A stretch of 44,567 bases of DNA, from the NCBI RefSeq assembly GCF_016862975.1, contig NZ_BONZ01000018.1, positions 1 through 44,567 of the forward strand, written 5' to 3'. Shown here piece after piece: positions 35,010 to 42,620 of the stretch. Source of the stretch: Rugosimonospora africana. Its GTDB lineage: Bacteria; Actinomycetota; Actinomycetes; Mycobacteriales; Micromonosporaceae. The translations under genes were made by a program, and so were the position numbers. The first letter of the stretch is position 1. The number at the start of each line of letters is the position of its first letter. Under the pieces are notes generated by a model. It was given only the letters and a program-made list of their open reading frames with translations, did not search any database and was not told where the DNA came from.

Positions 35010-35774
35010 ATGGACGCACCCGGAACCGACGGCCCCGACCGGACACTGGAGGAGCTGCGACGCGTGCGGATCCGCAGCCGCCGCCGGGCCCACGGCGGCG
35101 CCTGGCTGCCCGCTGGCGTGCTCGCCGCCCTGGTCATGGTGAGCGCCGTTCTCTACCGCTCGCCATGGCACGAGCTCACCTCGGGTGTCGTGTCGTACCC
35201 GTACTGGGCCGGGTTGCCCAGCGACCAGCGCAGCGCTCCGGCCTCTTACGCGTACTGGCTGGTCGGGCTGCCCGTGGCGTTCGCCGCGATCGCCTGGTGG
35301 TACCGCGGACGCTCCCGGCGGGTGGGCATGCGCGTGCCCTGGCCGGTGTTCGCCGGTGTCGGCCTGGCGGCGCTGCTGCTGATCGTGGTGCTCCTGGCCG
35401 TACCCCGCCAGCCACCCACCGATCCCTTCCTCCTCACCGCCAACCCGGGCCCGGACTGGGCGCGCGGGCTGGCCACCCCGCTGCTGGCGATCACCGCCAG
35501 CCTCGTCGCGCTCGGCTGGGTCGAGCGCAGCCCCGCCCTCGCGGTGGCCGGCGCGTGGATCGGCGTACTCGCCTGGTGGCAGTGTGCCGCCGGGTACGGG
35601 CGCATTCCCGGCTGGCTCTTTTGGCTACTGGACGGCGGGCAGGGGCCGTCGCTGGGCGGCACGGTCGCGCTGCAACCCGCCGGTATGCTCCTGCTGATGA
35701 CCCTGCCGCTGCTCGCCTGCGCGGTCGTCGCGGCGGCGCGGGCCTCCCGGTGGCGGCGGAGCCGCGCGCAGTGA
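35010..35774 (+). CDS. Uncharacterised multi-pass membrane protein
   Basis: The 254-residue protein has a basic cytoplasmic N-terminus (about 30 residues) and about six hydrophobic segments, for example WLPAGVLAALVMVSAVL, YWLVGLPVAFAAIAWW, VFAGVGLAALLLIVVLLAV, LAITASLVALGWV, AVAGAWIGVLAWW and MLLLMTLPLLACAVVAAA. I recognise no family. It is co-transcribed with a winged-helix regulator (overlapping stop/start), a pairing common among small actinobacterial transport or stress loci. ATG 35010 has GAGGAGG nine bases upstream. Confidence 0.8.
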   Translation: MDAPGTDGPDRTLEELRRVRIRSRRRAHGGAWLPAGVLAALVMVSAVLYRSPWHELTSGVVSYPYWAGLPSDQRSAPASYAYWLVGLPVAFAAIAWWYRGRSRRVGMRVPWPVFAGVGLAALLLIVVLLAVPRQPPTDPFLLTANPGPDWARGLATPLLAITASLVALGWVERSPALAVAGAWIGVLAWWQCAAGYGRIPGWLFWLLDGGQGPSLGGTVALQPAGMLLLMTLPLLACAVVAAARASRWRRSRAQ

Positions 35775-36124
35775 GCGACGACGCTTCCCACCCGTCACTG
35801 GCGCTCGACGAGACCGTGCACCAACGCGTGCGCCTGGGCATCCTCGCGGTGCTCGGCGAGGTGGCCGAGTGCACGTTCACCGCGGTACGCGAGGAACTGG
35901 AGCTGACCGACGGCAACCTCAGCCGCCACCTGCGCGTGCTTGAGGAGGCCGGCCTCGTGCAGATCCGCAAGGGGTACGAGGGGCGGCGGCCGTGCACCTG
36001 GCTGGGGCTGACCCGCCAGGGACACAAGGCACTACGCGCCGAGTTGGCCGCGCTCGAACGGCTCGTCGTCCGGCTACGCCGGTCGGAGGCGGCGGAGGCG
36101 GCCGAGCAGGGTAACGATCGGTAG
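35771..36124 (+). CDS. Winged-helix transcriptional regulator (HTH_34/ArsR-like)
   Basis: The 117-residue protein has a winged-helix domain covering most of its length: VRLGILAVLGEVAECTFTAV, the recognition helix in LTDGNLSRHLRVLEEAGLVQ, and the wing RKGYEGRRPCTWLGLT, then a C-terminal helix. Such proteins often repress their own operon through short palindromes such as the ACTTTG/CAAAGT site found upstream. Start GTG 35771 overlaps the membrane protein stop (GTGA). Confidence 0.88.
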   Translation: MSDDASHPSLALDETVHQRVRLGILAVLGEVAECTFTAVREELELTDGNLSRHLRVLEEAGLVQIRKGYEGRRPCTWLGLTRQGHKALRAELAALERLVVRLRRSEAAEAAEQGNDR

Positions 36125-36255
36125 CGGTGAGCCGCGCGGCCGGCCGGCGCCGGCGGGCCGGAACTGTGCGTGCCGCCGGGGCGCGGTGCCTCGACGGTGC
36201 CCAAGTCGACGCCGGCCGCACGCGTTCGCGACACCCGGGCGGCGCGAACTGCCGG

Positions 36256-36261
36256 TAGGGT
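36256..36261 (+). promoter_or_regulatory. -10 element for leaderless GDPD transcript
   Basis: TAGGGT ends seven bases before the GTG of the glycerophosphodiesterase gene, the usual spacing of actinobacterial leaderless messages. No convincing -35 or ribosome binding site is present. Confidence 0.4.
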
Positions 36262-36268
36262 GCGGCAC

Positions 36269-37039
36269 GTGAACGCTCGCTACCCCTTCCTCGACGCGCC
36301 CACCCCGCTGGCCTTCGCCCATCGCGGCGGGGCCGCCGAGGGGGACGAGAACACAGTGGAAGCGTTCGGCCGCGCGATCGACCTGGGCTACCGGTACGTG
36401 GAGACCGACGTGCAGGCCACCTCGGACGGGGTGGCGGTGGTGTTCCACGACGACACCCTGCACCGGATCTTCGGCCGCGACGCCCGGGTCGACGAGCTGC
36501 GCTACGCCGACCTGGCCAGCATCCGGGTGGACGGGGACCCGGTGGTGCCCCGGCTGGACGCGGTACTGGCCGCGTGGCCGGAGGTCCGGTTCAACATCGA
36601 CGTGAAGTGCGACGCCGCCGTCGCGCCGGTCGTCGACGTGGTACGCCGGGCCGGCGCCCTGGACCGGGTACTGCTGGCCGCGTTCTCCGATGCCCGTACC
36701 GCGCGGCTGCGCGCCGAGCTGGGCCCGGAACTGGCCACCTCGCTCGGGCACCGCGGGGCCGGCCTGCTGTACGCGGCGTCGCGGGTCGGCTGGGGTGCCG
36801 CCCGTACCGGCCGGCGCGTGGCCGCGGCGCAGGTACCGCCGACGAGCGGGCGGCTGCGGGTGGTCGACCGGCGGTTCGTGCGCCACGCCCACCGGCTGGG
36901 CCTGCAGGTGCACGTGTGGACGATCGACGATCCTGCCGAGATGCACGAGTTACTCGATCTCGGGGTTGATGGCATCATGACCGATCACATCGACGTGCTG
37001 CGCGACGTTTACACGCAACGCGGCCACTGGCCCGCCTGA
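36269..37039 (+). CDS. Glycerophosphodiester phosphodiesterase family protein
   Basis: The 256-residue cytoplasmic protein has the GDPD TIM-barrel signature: AHRGG (His18), ENTVEAFGRAIDLGYRYVETDVQ, DGVAVVFHDDTLHR (second histidine), FNIDVK and the C-terminal VHVWTIDDPAEM and GVDGIMTDHIDVL. It should hydrolyse glycerophosphodiesters to glycerol-3-phosphate and an alcohol; there is no signal peptide. GTG 36269 is the likely start, near-leaderless. Confidence 0.9.
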   Translation: MNARYPFLDAPTPLAFAHRGGAAEGDENTVEAFGRAIDLGYRYVETDVQATSDGVAVVFHDDTLHRIFGRDARVDELRYADLASIRVDGDPVVPRLDAVLAAWPEVRFNIDVKCDAAVAPVVDVVRRAGALDRVLLAAFSDARTARLRAELGPELATSLGHRGAGLLYAASRVGWGAARTGRRVAAAQVPPTSGRLRVVDRRFVRHAHRLGLQVHVWTIDDPAEMHELLDLGVDGIMTDHIDVLRDVYTQRGHWPA

Positions 37040-37054
37040 ACCCCGGGACGCCTC

Positions 37055-37141
37055 ATGACCTTCCGACAGCGGTCGCTCGACTTCGTCACCGCGCCACCCG
37101 ACCCGGACCGCCCGACCGCGCCACCCCTGGCGACGGCATGA
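37055..37141 (+). CDS. 28-codon leader ORF overlapping the UMF1-type transporter start
   Basis: This short frame starts ATG 37055 and its TGA overlaps the transporter's ATG as ATGA. The transporter start has no visible ribosome binding site of its own. The small ORF may therefore bring ribosomes to it by coupling. Its own ribosome binding site is weak, so it may also be chance. Confidence 0.35.
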   Translation: MTFRQRSLDFVTAPPDPDRPTAPPLATA

Positions 37142-38508
37142 CGGCCGAGTCCACCGCCCCCGCCGGCGACCTGACCGTCCCGCCGGCCGGCCCCGCCCTC
37201 GCCGACCGCCGCGAGCGCGTCGGCTGGTACTTCTACGACTGGGCCAACTCGGTGTTCCCGACCACCGTGGTGACCGTGTTCCTCGGGCCGTACCTCGGCT
37301 CGGTCGCCGACCGCGCCGCCGACGCGCACGGGCGGGTGCACCCGCTGGGCATCCCGGTCGCCTCCGGCTCCCTGTTCGCCTACACGGTGTCGGTGTCGGT
37401 CCTGCTGACGGTGTTCATCCTGCCGGTCGTGGGCGCGGTCGCCGACCGGTCGCACCGCAAGAAGCAGCTCCTGGCGCTGTTCACCTACCTGGGCGCCGGC
37501 GCGACCGTCGCGATGGTGTTCCTGACCGGCACCCGGTATCTTCTCGGCGCCCTGCTGTTCCTGTTCGCCAACATCTGTTACGGCACCACCAACGTGGTCT
37601 ACAACTCGTTCCTGCCGCAGATCGCCGGCCCCGACGACCGGGACCGCGTCTCCAGCGTGGGCTGGGCGATCGGCTACATCGGCGGCGGCGCGCTGCTGGC
37701 CTGCAACGTGGTCGCCGTGCAGCTGGGCGGCGACGCGCACGAGTCCGCGGTCGCCCGGTGGTGCCTGGTGTCGGCCGGGGTGTGGTGGGCGGCGTTCACC
37801 ACGATCCCGCTGGTCCGGCTGCGCAACCGGCCGCCGGTGGCCGGCGAGGCGCGCGGCTCGGCGCTGCTCGACGGGTTCCGCCAGCTCGGGCGTACGCTGC
37901 GGCACCTGACCGGGTACCGGCTGACGCTGCTGTTCCTGGTCGCGTACCTGGTCTACAACGACGGTATCCAGACCGTGATCACCCTGGCCGGCGTGTACGC
38001 CGACAAGGAGCTGGGCCTGTCCCAGTCGGTGCGGGTGGAGACCATCCTGCTGGTGCAGTTCCTGGCGTTCGCCGGGGCCTGGGCGACCGGGCGGCTCGCG
38101 CTGCGCGTCGGCGGCAAGAGGACGGTCCTGGGCAGCCTGGTCGTGTGGGTGATCGCTCTCGGCTTCGCGTACCTGCTGCCGGCCGGCCGGGCGGTGCCGT
38201 TCGTGCTGCTCGGCTGCCTGATCGGCGTCGTGCTGGGCGGCAGCCAGGCGCTGAGCCGCTCGCTGTTCAGCCAGCTGATCCCGCCCGGGCAGGAGGCGGA
38301 GTACTTCAGCCTGTACGAGATCTCCTCGGACGGTACGAGCTGGCTCGGGCCGCTGCTGTTCGGCCTGGCGTACCAGCTGACGCACACCTACCGGGTGGCG
38401 ATCGTGTCGCTGCTGGTGTTCTTCGCCCTCGGGTTCGTGGGGCTGCTCGCCGTACCGATGCGCCGGGCCATCGTCGCCGCCGGCAACCCGGAACCGCGGC
38501 TGGTCTGA
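37138..38508 (+). CDS. MFS transporter, UMF1/Atg22-like
   Basis: The 456-residue protein begins (after a ~28-residue cytoplasmic tail) with VGWYFYDWANSVFPTTVVTVFLGPYL, the hallmark of the UMF1 family, and has about 12 membrane helices, GAVADRSHRKKQLL (loop 2-3) and GGSQALSRSLFSQLIP. Bacterial members are uncharacterised; yeast Atg22 exports amino acids from vacuoles. It may move amino acids or small metabolites. The stop codon lies in a 16-bp perfect duplication (38497-38528). Confidence 0.85.
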   Translation: MTAESTAPAGDLTVPPAGPALADRRERVGWYFYDWANSVFPTTVVTVFLGPYLGSVADRAADAHGRVHPLGIPVASGSLFAYTVSVSVLLTVFILPVVGAVADRSHRKKQLLALFTYLGAGATVAMVFLTGTRYLLGALLFLFANICYGTTNVVYNSFLPQIAGPDDRDRVSSVGWAIGYIGGGALLACNVVAVQLGGDAHESAVARWCLVSAGVWWAAFTTIPLVRLRNRPPVAGEARGSALLDGFRQLGRTLRHLTGYRLTLLFLVAYLVYNDGIQTVITLAGVYADKELGLSQSVRVETILLVQFLAFAGAWATGRLALRVGGKRTVLGSLVVWVIALGFAYLLPAGRAVPFVLLGCLIGVVLGGSQALSRSLFSQLIPPGQEAEYFSLYEISSDGTSWLGPLLFGLAYQLTHTYRVAIVSLLVFFALGFVGLLAVPMRRAIVAAGNPEPRLV

Positions 38509-38528
38509 GCCCCGGCTGGTCTGAGCCC
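38497..38528. repeat. 16-bp perfect duplication across the UMF1-type gene stop
   Basis: CGGCTGGTCTGAGCCC occurs twice in tandem (38497-38512, 38513-38528). The first copy carries the last codons and TGA; the second is downstream and repeats the same Leu-Val-stop reading. Confidence 0.9.
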
Positions 38529-38593
38529 GCCGGGTACCGCCGGGCCGGCCGGCGCGCGGTCGCCGCCGGCGCCGGCCGGACTGCCCGCGGCGG

Positions 38594-39562
38594 TCAGGGC
38601 AGCAGCAGGGTCTTGCCCGTCGTGGTTCGCGCTTCGATCGCCTCGTGCGCCTCGGCGGCCCGTTCCAGCGGGTACGTCTGGCCGATCACCGGCCGCAGCC
38701 TGCCGGCGAGCGCCTCGTCCAGTGCCGCGACACTGGCCCGGCGCAGCGCCTCCGGCGGATGCGGCTGAGCGAAGAAGTCGATCACGGTGATGCCCCGGCG
38801 CTCCGCCTCACCCGGCTCCAGGCGCAGGGGCGTGCCGCTGGCCCGGCCGAAGACGACCATCCGGCCGCCGGGCGCCAGCAGGTCCAGCGCGGCTCGGCCG
38901 ACCGCGCCGCCGACCGACTCGAAGACCAGCTCGACGCCGTGGCCGCCGGTCACCTCCCGGACCCGCTCGGGCCAGTCCGGCCGGGAGTAGTCGACGCCGG
39001 CGTGAGCGCCGAGCGTGCCGGCCAGCTCCAGCTTCGCCACGCCGCTGGCGGCGGCGATCACCATCGCGCCGGCCGCGGCCGCCAGCTGGACGAGCAAGGT
39101 GCCGACTCCGCCCCCGGCGGCCTCGACCAGCGCGTACCCGCCGGGCCTCGGTGGGGCCTGCCGGACCAGGGTCGTCGCGGTACGGCCGTCGGCCAGCAGC
39201 GCGGTCGCATCCGGTACGGATACGCCGTCCGGTACCTCGATCAGCGCGTCGGTGCCGACCAGAGCCCGCTGGGCGTAGCCGCCGCGCCCGCCGGTGGAGC
39301 CGATGACCGGCCGTCCGAGCAGCCCCGGGTCCACGCCGTCGCCGAGCGCGGTGACCGCGCCCCCGACTCCGTTGCCCAGCACGAACGGGGTCGGCCCGGC
39401 ACCCGGCATCGTGCCGGAGCGGACCAGGGTGTCGGCGAACACCACGGCCGCCGCCTGGACCTCGACGAGCACCTGCCCCGGTCCGGGTACGGGGTCGGGT
39501 ACCTCCACCGGCCGCAGCACCTCCGGTGGGCCGAACCGGGTCACCTCGATCGCACGCATCAT
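38594..39562 (-). CDS. Quinone oxidoreductase-like medium-chain dehydrogenase (zinc-free)
   Basis: The 322-residue protein is a zeta-crystallin/QOR-type member: FGPPEVLRPVEVPDPVPGPGQV start, no zinc-binding cysteines, nucleotide-binding EAAGGGVGTLLVQLAAAAGA and VFESVGGAVGR. Such enzymes reduce quinones or enones with NADPH. A MerR/SoxR-type promoter overlaps its start, and the -10 ends six bases before ATG 39562, so the mRNA is probably leaderless. It is divergent from an AidB-like gene, another stress-linked family. Confidence 0.85.
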   Translation of the reverse strand: MMRAIEVTRFGPPEVLRPVEVPDPVPGPGQVLVEVQAAAVVFADTLVRSGTMPGAGPTPFVLGNGVGGAVTALGDGVDPGLLGRPVIGSTGGRGGYAQRALVGTDALIEVPDGVSVPDATALLADGRTATTLVRQAPPRPGGYALVEAAGGGVGTLLVQLAAAAGAMVIAAASGVAKLELAGTLGAHAGVDYSRPDWPERVREVTGGHGVELVFESVGGAVGRAALDLLAPGGRMVVFGRASGTPLRLEPGEAERRGITVIDFFAQPHPPEALRRASVAALDEALAGRLRPVIGQTYPLERAAEAHEAIEARTTTGKTLLLP

Positions 39563-39568
39563 GCGACG

Positions 39569-39599
39569 ATCTTCCGACCTCAACCGAGGTTGAGGTCAA
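39569..39599 (-). promoter_or_regulatory. MerR/SoxR-type promoter of the quinone oxidoreductase gene
   Basis: On the minus strand TTGACC (39599-39594) and GAAGAT (39574-39569) are 19 bases apart. Between and overlapping them is a perfect palindrome (39576-39597) with arms GACCTCAACC and GGTTGAGGTC around a 2-bp centre. A long spacer holding a CCTCAA/TTGAGG palindrome is the classical layout of MerR-family-activated promoters, closely resembling SoxR boxes. Confidence 0.75.
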
Positions 39600-39643
39600 G
39601 CGCGCACCTTGCGGCGTACCGGCCGGTAACCAAGACTGGCGGC

Positions 39644-41329
39644 ATGTCCCGTTTCGTGCAGCCAGTACCGGCCCTCGGCGACCCGTACGCCTCCGACCAG
39701 ATCCTGCGCTCCCACCTCGACCGCATCCTCGGGCCCGATGGCCACGGCGCGGTCGCCGGTCGCCTCGCCGCGCTCGGCGCCGAGGTCGCCGGGCCGCTGC
39801 GTGCCGCGCACGCGGACGCGGAGGCACACCCGCCGACGCTTCGCCATTACGATGCCTGGGGCACGCGGATCGACGCCATCGACACGTCCGCCGGATGGCA
39901 GGCCCAGCGCCGCGCCGCCGCCGTTCACGCCCTGGTCGCGACGCCTTACTTGCCCGAAGCAAGACAGTCCTTCGGCGCTGGTGCACGGGTCGTCCAGCAC
40001 GCGCTGCTGCACCTGTACGGCCCGGAGTCGGCGACGTTCACCTGTCCGGTGGCGATGAGCGACGGGGCCGCCGCGCTGCTCGCCCGCCCGGACGTCGACC
40101 CGTCGGTCCGCGACGCCTGGCTGCCCCGGCTGATCTCCACGGATCCGGATACCGCGATCACCAGCGGCCAGTGGATGACCGAGTCGCAGGGCGGTTCGGA
40201 CATCGCCCGCTCCGGCACCTCCGCCCGACCGGCCGCCGACAGCACCTGGCGGGTCACCGGGGAGAAGTGGTTCTGCTCCGCCGCCGACGCCGCGATGGCC
40301 GTCGCGCTGGCCAGGCCGGAGGGCTCCGGACCGGGCAGCCGTGCGCTCGCGCCGTTCCTCATCCCGCGCTACGGGGAGGACGGCGGTCCCGCCCCCGGGA
40401 TCACCCTGCACCGGCTCAAAGACAAGCTGGGCACCCGCGCCGTCCCCACCGCCGAGATCGGCCTTGCCGACGCGTACGCGCTGCCCGTCGGCGACCCGGC
40501 CGAGCCCGGCCTGCACCGGATGATGACCCTGGTCGTGGTGACCCGGGTGCACAATGCCGCCGCCGCGGCGGCCGGGATGCGCCGCGGCCTGGACTATGCC
40601 CACGCCTACGCCCGCGTCCGCCGGGTGGCCGGCGGTGAGCTGGCCGGCAATCCGCTGCACCGCGCCACGCTCGGCACCCTGGCGGTGCACGCCCAGGCGG
40701 CGTACGCGCTGGCGGCGCACGCCTTCGCCCTGCTCGGCCGCGTCGAGGTTGACCAGGACCCGGCCGCGGAGGCGGAGTTACGGCTCGTCGCGCCGCTGGC
40801 CAAGCTGCTGACCGGCAAACTCGCGGTCGCCTCCGCCAGCGAGTACCTGGAGTGCTTCGGCGGCGCCGGGTTCGTCGAGGACACCGGCATTCCCCGGTTG
40901 CTGCGCGACGCCCAGGTGCTGCCGATCTGGGAGGGTACGACCAACGTGCTGTCCATGGATGTGCTGCGAGCCCTGACCCGGAACGAGGGCGTGGCGCAGC
41001 TCGCGGCCCGGGTACAGGCCGCCGCGGAACTGACGGGAATCCGACTGCCGCGGGTCGCCGGGATCCTCGCCACGAGCCTGTCCGACCTGCGCGACCAGAT
41101 CGCGTCCGCGACGAAGGACCCGACGTCCCCGGCGGTACTCGCCGGCGCCCGCGGCCTCGCGCTGCGGCTGGGAACCATGCTGAGCGCCGCGTTACTGGCC
41201 GAACACGGTCAGTGGAGCGCCGAACGTGGCGACGAAGGCCCGGGCATCGCCGCGGACCTGTGGGCCCGCCAGCAGCTCGCCGGACAGGACATCGCGGAGG
41301 ACGCCCACCGGTACGTAGAGATCCTCTGA
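39644..41329 (+). CDS. Acyl-CoA dehydrogenase family protein, AidB-like
   Basis: The 561-residue length and the motifs fit the AidB branch of acyl-CoA dehydrogenases: GQWMTESQGGSDIARSGT, GEKWFCSAADAAMAVALARP, ASEYLECFGGAGFVEDTGIPRLLRDAQVLPIWEGTTNVLSMDVLRAL. E. coli AidB is made in the alkylation (Ada) response and binds DNA and FAD; its true role is unsettled. ATG 39644 is well inside a longer open frame. It shares its upstream region, including the SoxR-like palindrome, with the quinone oxidoreductase gene. Confidence 0.87.
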   Translation: MSRFVQPVPALGDPYASDQILRSHLDRILGPDGHGAVAGRLAALGAEVAGPLRAAHADAEAHPPTLRHYDAWGTRIDAIDTSAGWQAQRRAAAVHALVATPYLPEARQSFGAGARVVQHALLHLYGPESATFTCPVAMSDGAAALLARPDVDPSVRDAWLPRLISTDPDTAITSGQWMTESQGGSDIARSGTSARPAADSTWRVTGEKWFCSAADAAMAVALARPEGSGPGSRALAPFLIPRYGEDGGPAPGITLHRLKDKLGTRAVPTAEIGLADAYALPVGDPAEPGLHRMMTLVVVTRVHNAAAAAAGMRRGLDYAHAYARVRRVAGGELAGNPLHRATLGTLAVHAQAAYALAAHAFALLGRVEVDQDPAAEAELRLVAPLAKLLTGKLAVASASEYLECFGGAGFVEDTGIPRLLRDAQVLPIWEGTTNVLSMDVLRALTRNEGVAQLAARVQAAAELTGIRLPRVAGILATSLSDLRDQIASATKDPTSPAVLAGARGLALRLGTMLSAALLAEHGQWSAERGDEGPGIAADLWARQQLAGQDIAEDAHRYVEIL

Positions 41330-41366
41330 GTGGGACGCGCCGGCCGGCGCGGGCTAGGCTGGGCAG

Positions 41367-41396
41367 GTCTGACGATTCTCGAGGGAATCGTCAGAC
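41367..41396. promoter_or_regulatory. 12-bp perfect inverted repeat upstream of rbpA
   Basis: GTCTGACGATTC (41367-41378) and GAATCGTCAGAC (41385-41396) pair exactly around a six-base loop. It lies 37 bases after the AidB-like stop and could terminate that transcript, although no U tract follows. The right arm includes part of the -35 of the rbpA promoter, so protein binding here could also affect rbpA. Confidence 0.65.
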
Positions 41397-41409
41397 TGAC
41401 CGCATCGTT
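41384..41409 (+). promoter_or_regulatory. Sigma-R-type promoter of rbpA
   Basis: GGAAT (41384-41388) and GTT (41407-41409) are exactly 18 bases apart, matching the GGAAT-N18-GTT consensus of the thiol-stress sigma factor SigR. In Streptomyces coelicolor rbpA is a known SigR target. The predicted start leaves a leader of about 37 bases with AAGGGGA as ribosome binding site. Confidence 0.75.
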
Positions 41410-41453
41410 ACACCCTGTACCGACTAAACACACCCGAAGGGGAAAGCCGATCA

Positions 41454-41794
41454 TGGGCGAGCGCATGCTGCGCGGAAGCCGTCTCGGAGCAGTCAGCTAC
41501 GAGTCCGACCGCAACACCGAGCTGGCTCCGCGACAGACCCGCGAATACCTCTGCGCCCGCGGGCACCAATTCGAGGTGCCGTTCGCCGTGGACGCTGAGG
41601 TTCCGACGACCTGGGAATGCAAGTTCGACGGCACCGTCGCCCGTCTGGTCGACGGCAGCGAACCCGAGCAGAAGAAGGCCAAGCCGCCGCGCACCCACTG
41701 GGACATGCTGCTGGAGCGGCGTTCCATCGCCGAGCTGGAAGACATTCTGGCCGAGCGGCTCGAAGAGGTACGGGCGCGACGCGGACGGGCCTGA
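41454..41794 (+). CDS. rbpA: RNA polymerase-binding protein RbpA
   Basis: RbpA is an actinobacterial protein that binds the principal sigma factor and promoter DNA and stabilises open complexes. The 113-residue product has the usual layout: a basic N-terminal tail (MGERMLRGSRLGAVSYESDR), a small core with Cys34, His38 and Cys56, the positions linked to zinc in the Streptomyces protein, a basic linker, and the C-terminal sigma-interacting helices THWDMLLERRSIAELEDILAER. Length and sequence are as expected. It is followed by a strong terminator. Confidence 0.97.
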
Positions 41795-41812
41795 CCGGAA
41801 CTCAATGCGTGC

Positions 41813-41845
41813 AAGCCGCCCGGATCCGATGGCTCCGGGCGGCTT
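41813..41845 (+). terminator. Terminator of rbpA
   Basis: AAGCCGCCCGGA (41813-41824) and TCCGGGCGGCTT (41834-41845) form a perfect 12-bp stem with a nine-base loop, 18 bases after the rbpA stop. No long U tract follows, as is usual in high-G+C actinobacteria. Confidence 0.85.
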
Positions 41846-41996
41846 GACGTCTGCGCGAAATAGGTCCGTCTGCGGCGCGCTTTGCGCGGAACTAGGCCCG
41901 TATGGGCGACATGTCCCGGCATGGGCTGCGACTGACCGGGGGCGCGGCGACAGACGCGCCGACCCAGACCGGTCGGAACCGCAACCTCGGATATAA

Positions 41997-42491
41997 CTAC
42001 CTCGGATCGATGATCTCGCCCTCGATGGGCGAACCGCCCGGCTGCGGGCTGGCCTGATACGGGCGGCCGGGCCGGACCCGTACCCGCCTCGGGCCGAACA
42101 GGTCGCCCGCCGCCGCCGAGGACAGCTGGCGCTCGGCCAGCCGCTGCACCCCCGACCCGGCCAGCCGGCGTACCGGAGGCACCAGCAGGGCCAGCCCCAC
42201 GACACCGGTGATGAACCCCGGTACCGCCAGCAGCAGGCCGCTGAGCAGGCCGGGCAGTCCCTGGCTCACGTCCGTACCGACCGGTCGCCCGGTCGTGCCG
42301 GCCTCGCGCAGCTTCCGCCACGCCCGGCTGCCCTCCCGCCGCAGCAGCCAGCCGCCGAGCAGCGAGATGGCCAGCAGCAGGATGAGCGTCAAGCCCACAC
42401 CGAGCCAGTGCGCCACGACGACGAAAACGACGATCTCGGCAGCGATCACCGCAAGCAGGCCGATACCGGCCAGACCGATCAGACGCTGCAT
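41997..42491 (-). CDS. fxsA: FxsA family membrane protein
   Basis: The 164-residue protein has two closely spaced hydrophobic helices at the start (LIGLAGIGLLAVIAAEIVVFVVV and GVGLTLILLLAISLLGGWLLRREG), then a LPGLLSGLLLAVPGFITGVVGLALLVPPVRR block that is the FxsA signature. E. coli FxsA suppresses F exclusion of phage T7; the actinobacterial role is unknown. The start is ATG 42491, with AGGGAGGG upstream, rather than the earlier ATG of the open frame. The C-terminus is cytoplasmic and ends IEGEIIDPR. Confidence 0.88.
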   Translation of the reverse strand: MQRLIGLAGIGLLAVIAAEIVVFVVVAHWLGVGLTLILLLAISLLGGWLLRREGSRAWRKLREAGTTGRPVGTDVSQGLPGLLSGLLLAVPGFITGVVGLALLVPPVRRLAGSGVQRLAERQLSSAAAGDLFGPRRVRVRPGRPYQASPQPGGSPIEGEIIDPR

Positions 42492-42620
42492 GATGGCCCT
42501 CCCTGGACCGATGGGTCCGGCCGCTCCAGGTGTCTTCTCCCCGAGCCGGCCGCCCACCCCCCGTTCAACAATGGCACGCCGGCCGGCGTTCCCCGGCAGC
42601 GACCACGACCATGCCCGCAG

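Noticed and set aside
38645-39643. Long N-terminal extension of the AidB-like gene
   Set aside because: This part is antisense to the quinone oxidoreductase gene and crosses the promoter region; the family start is at 39644.
41852-41905. Imperfect direct repeat (about 20 bases) downstream of the rbpA terminator
   Set aside because: The two copies differ by several substitutions and an indel, so the similarity may be chance.
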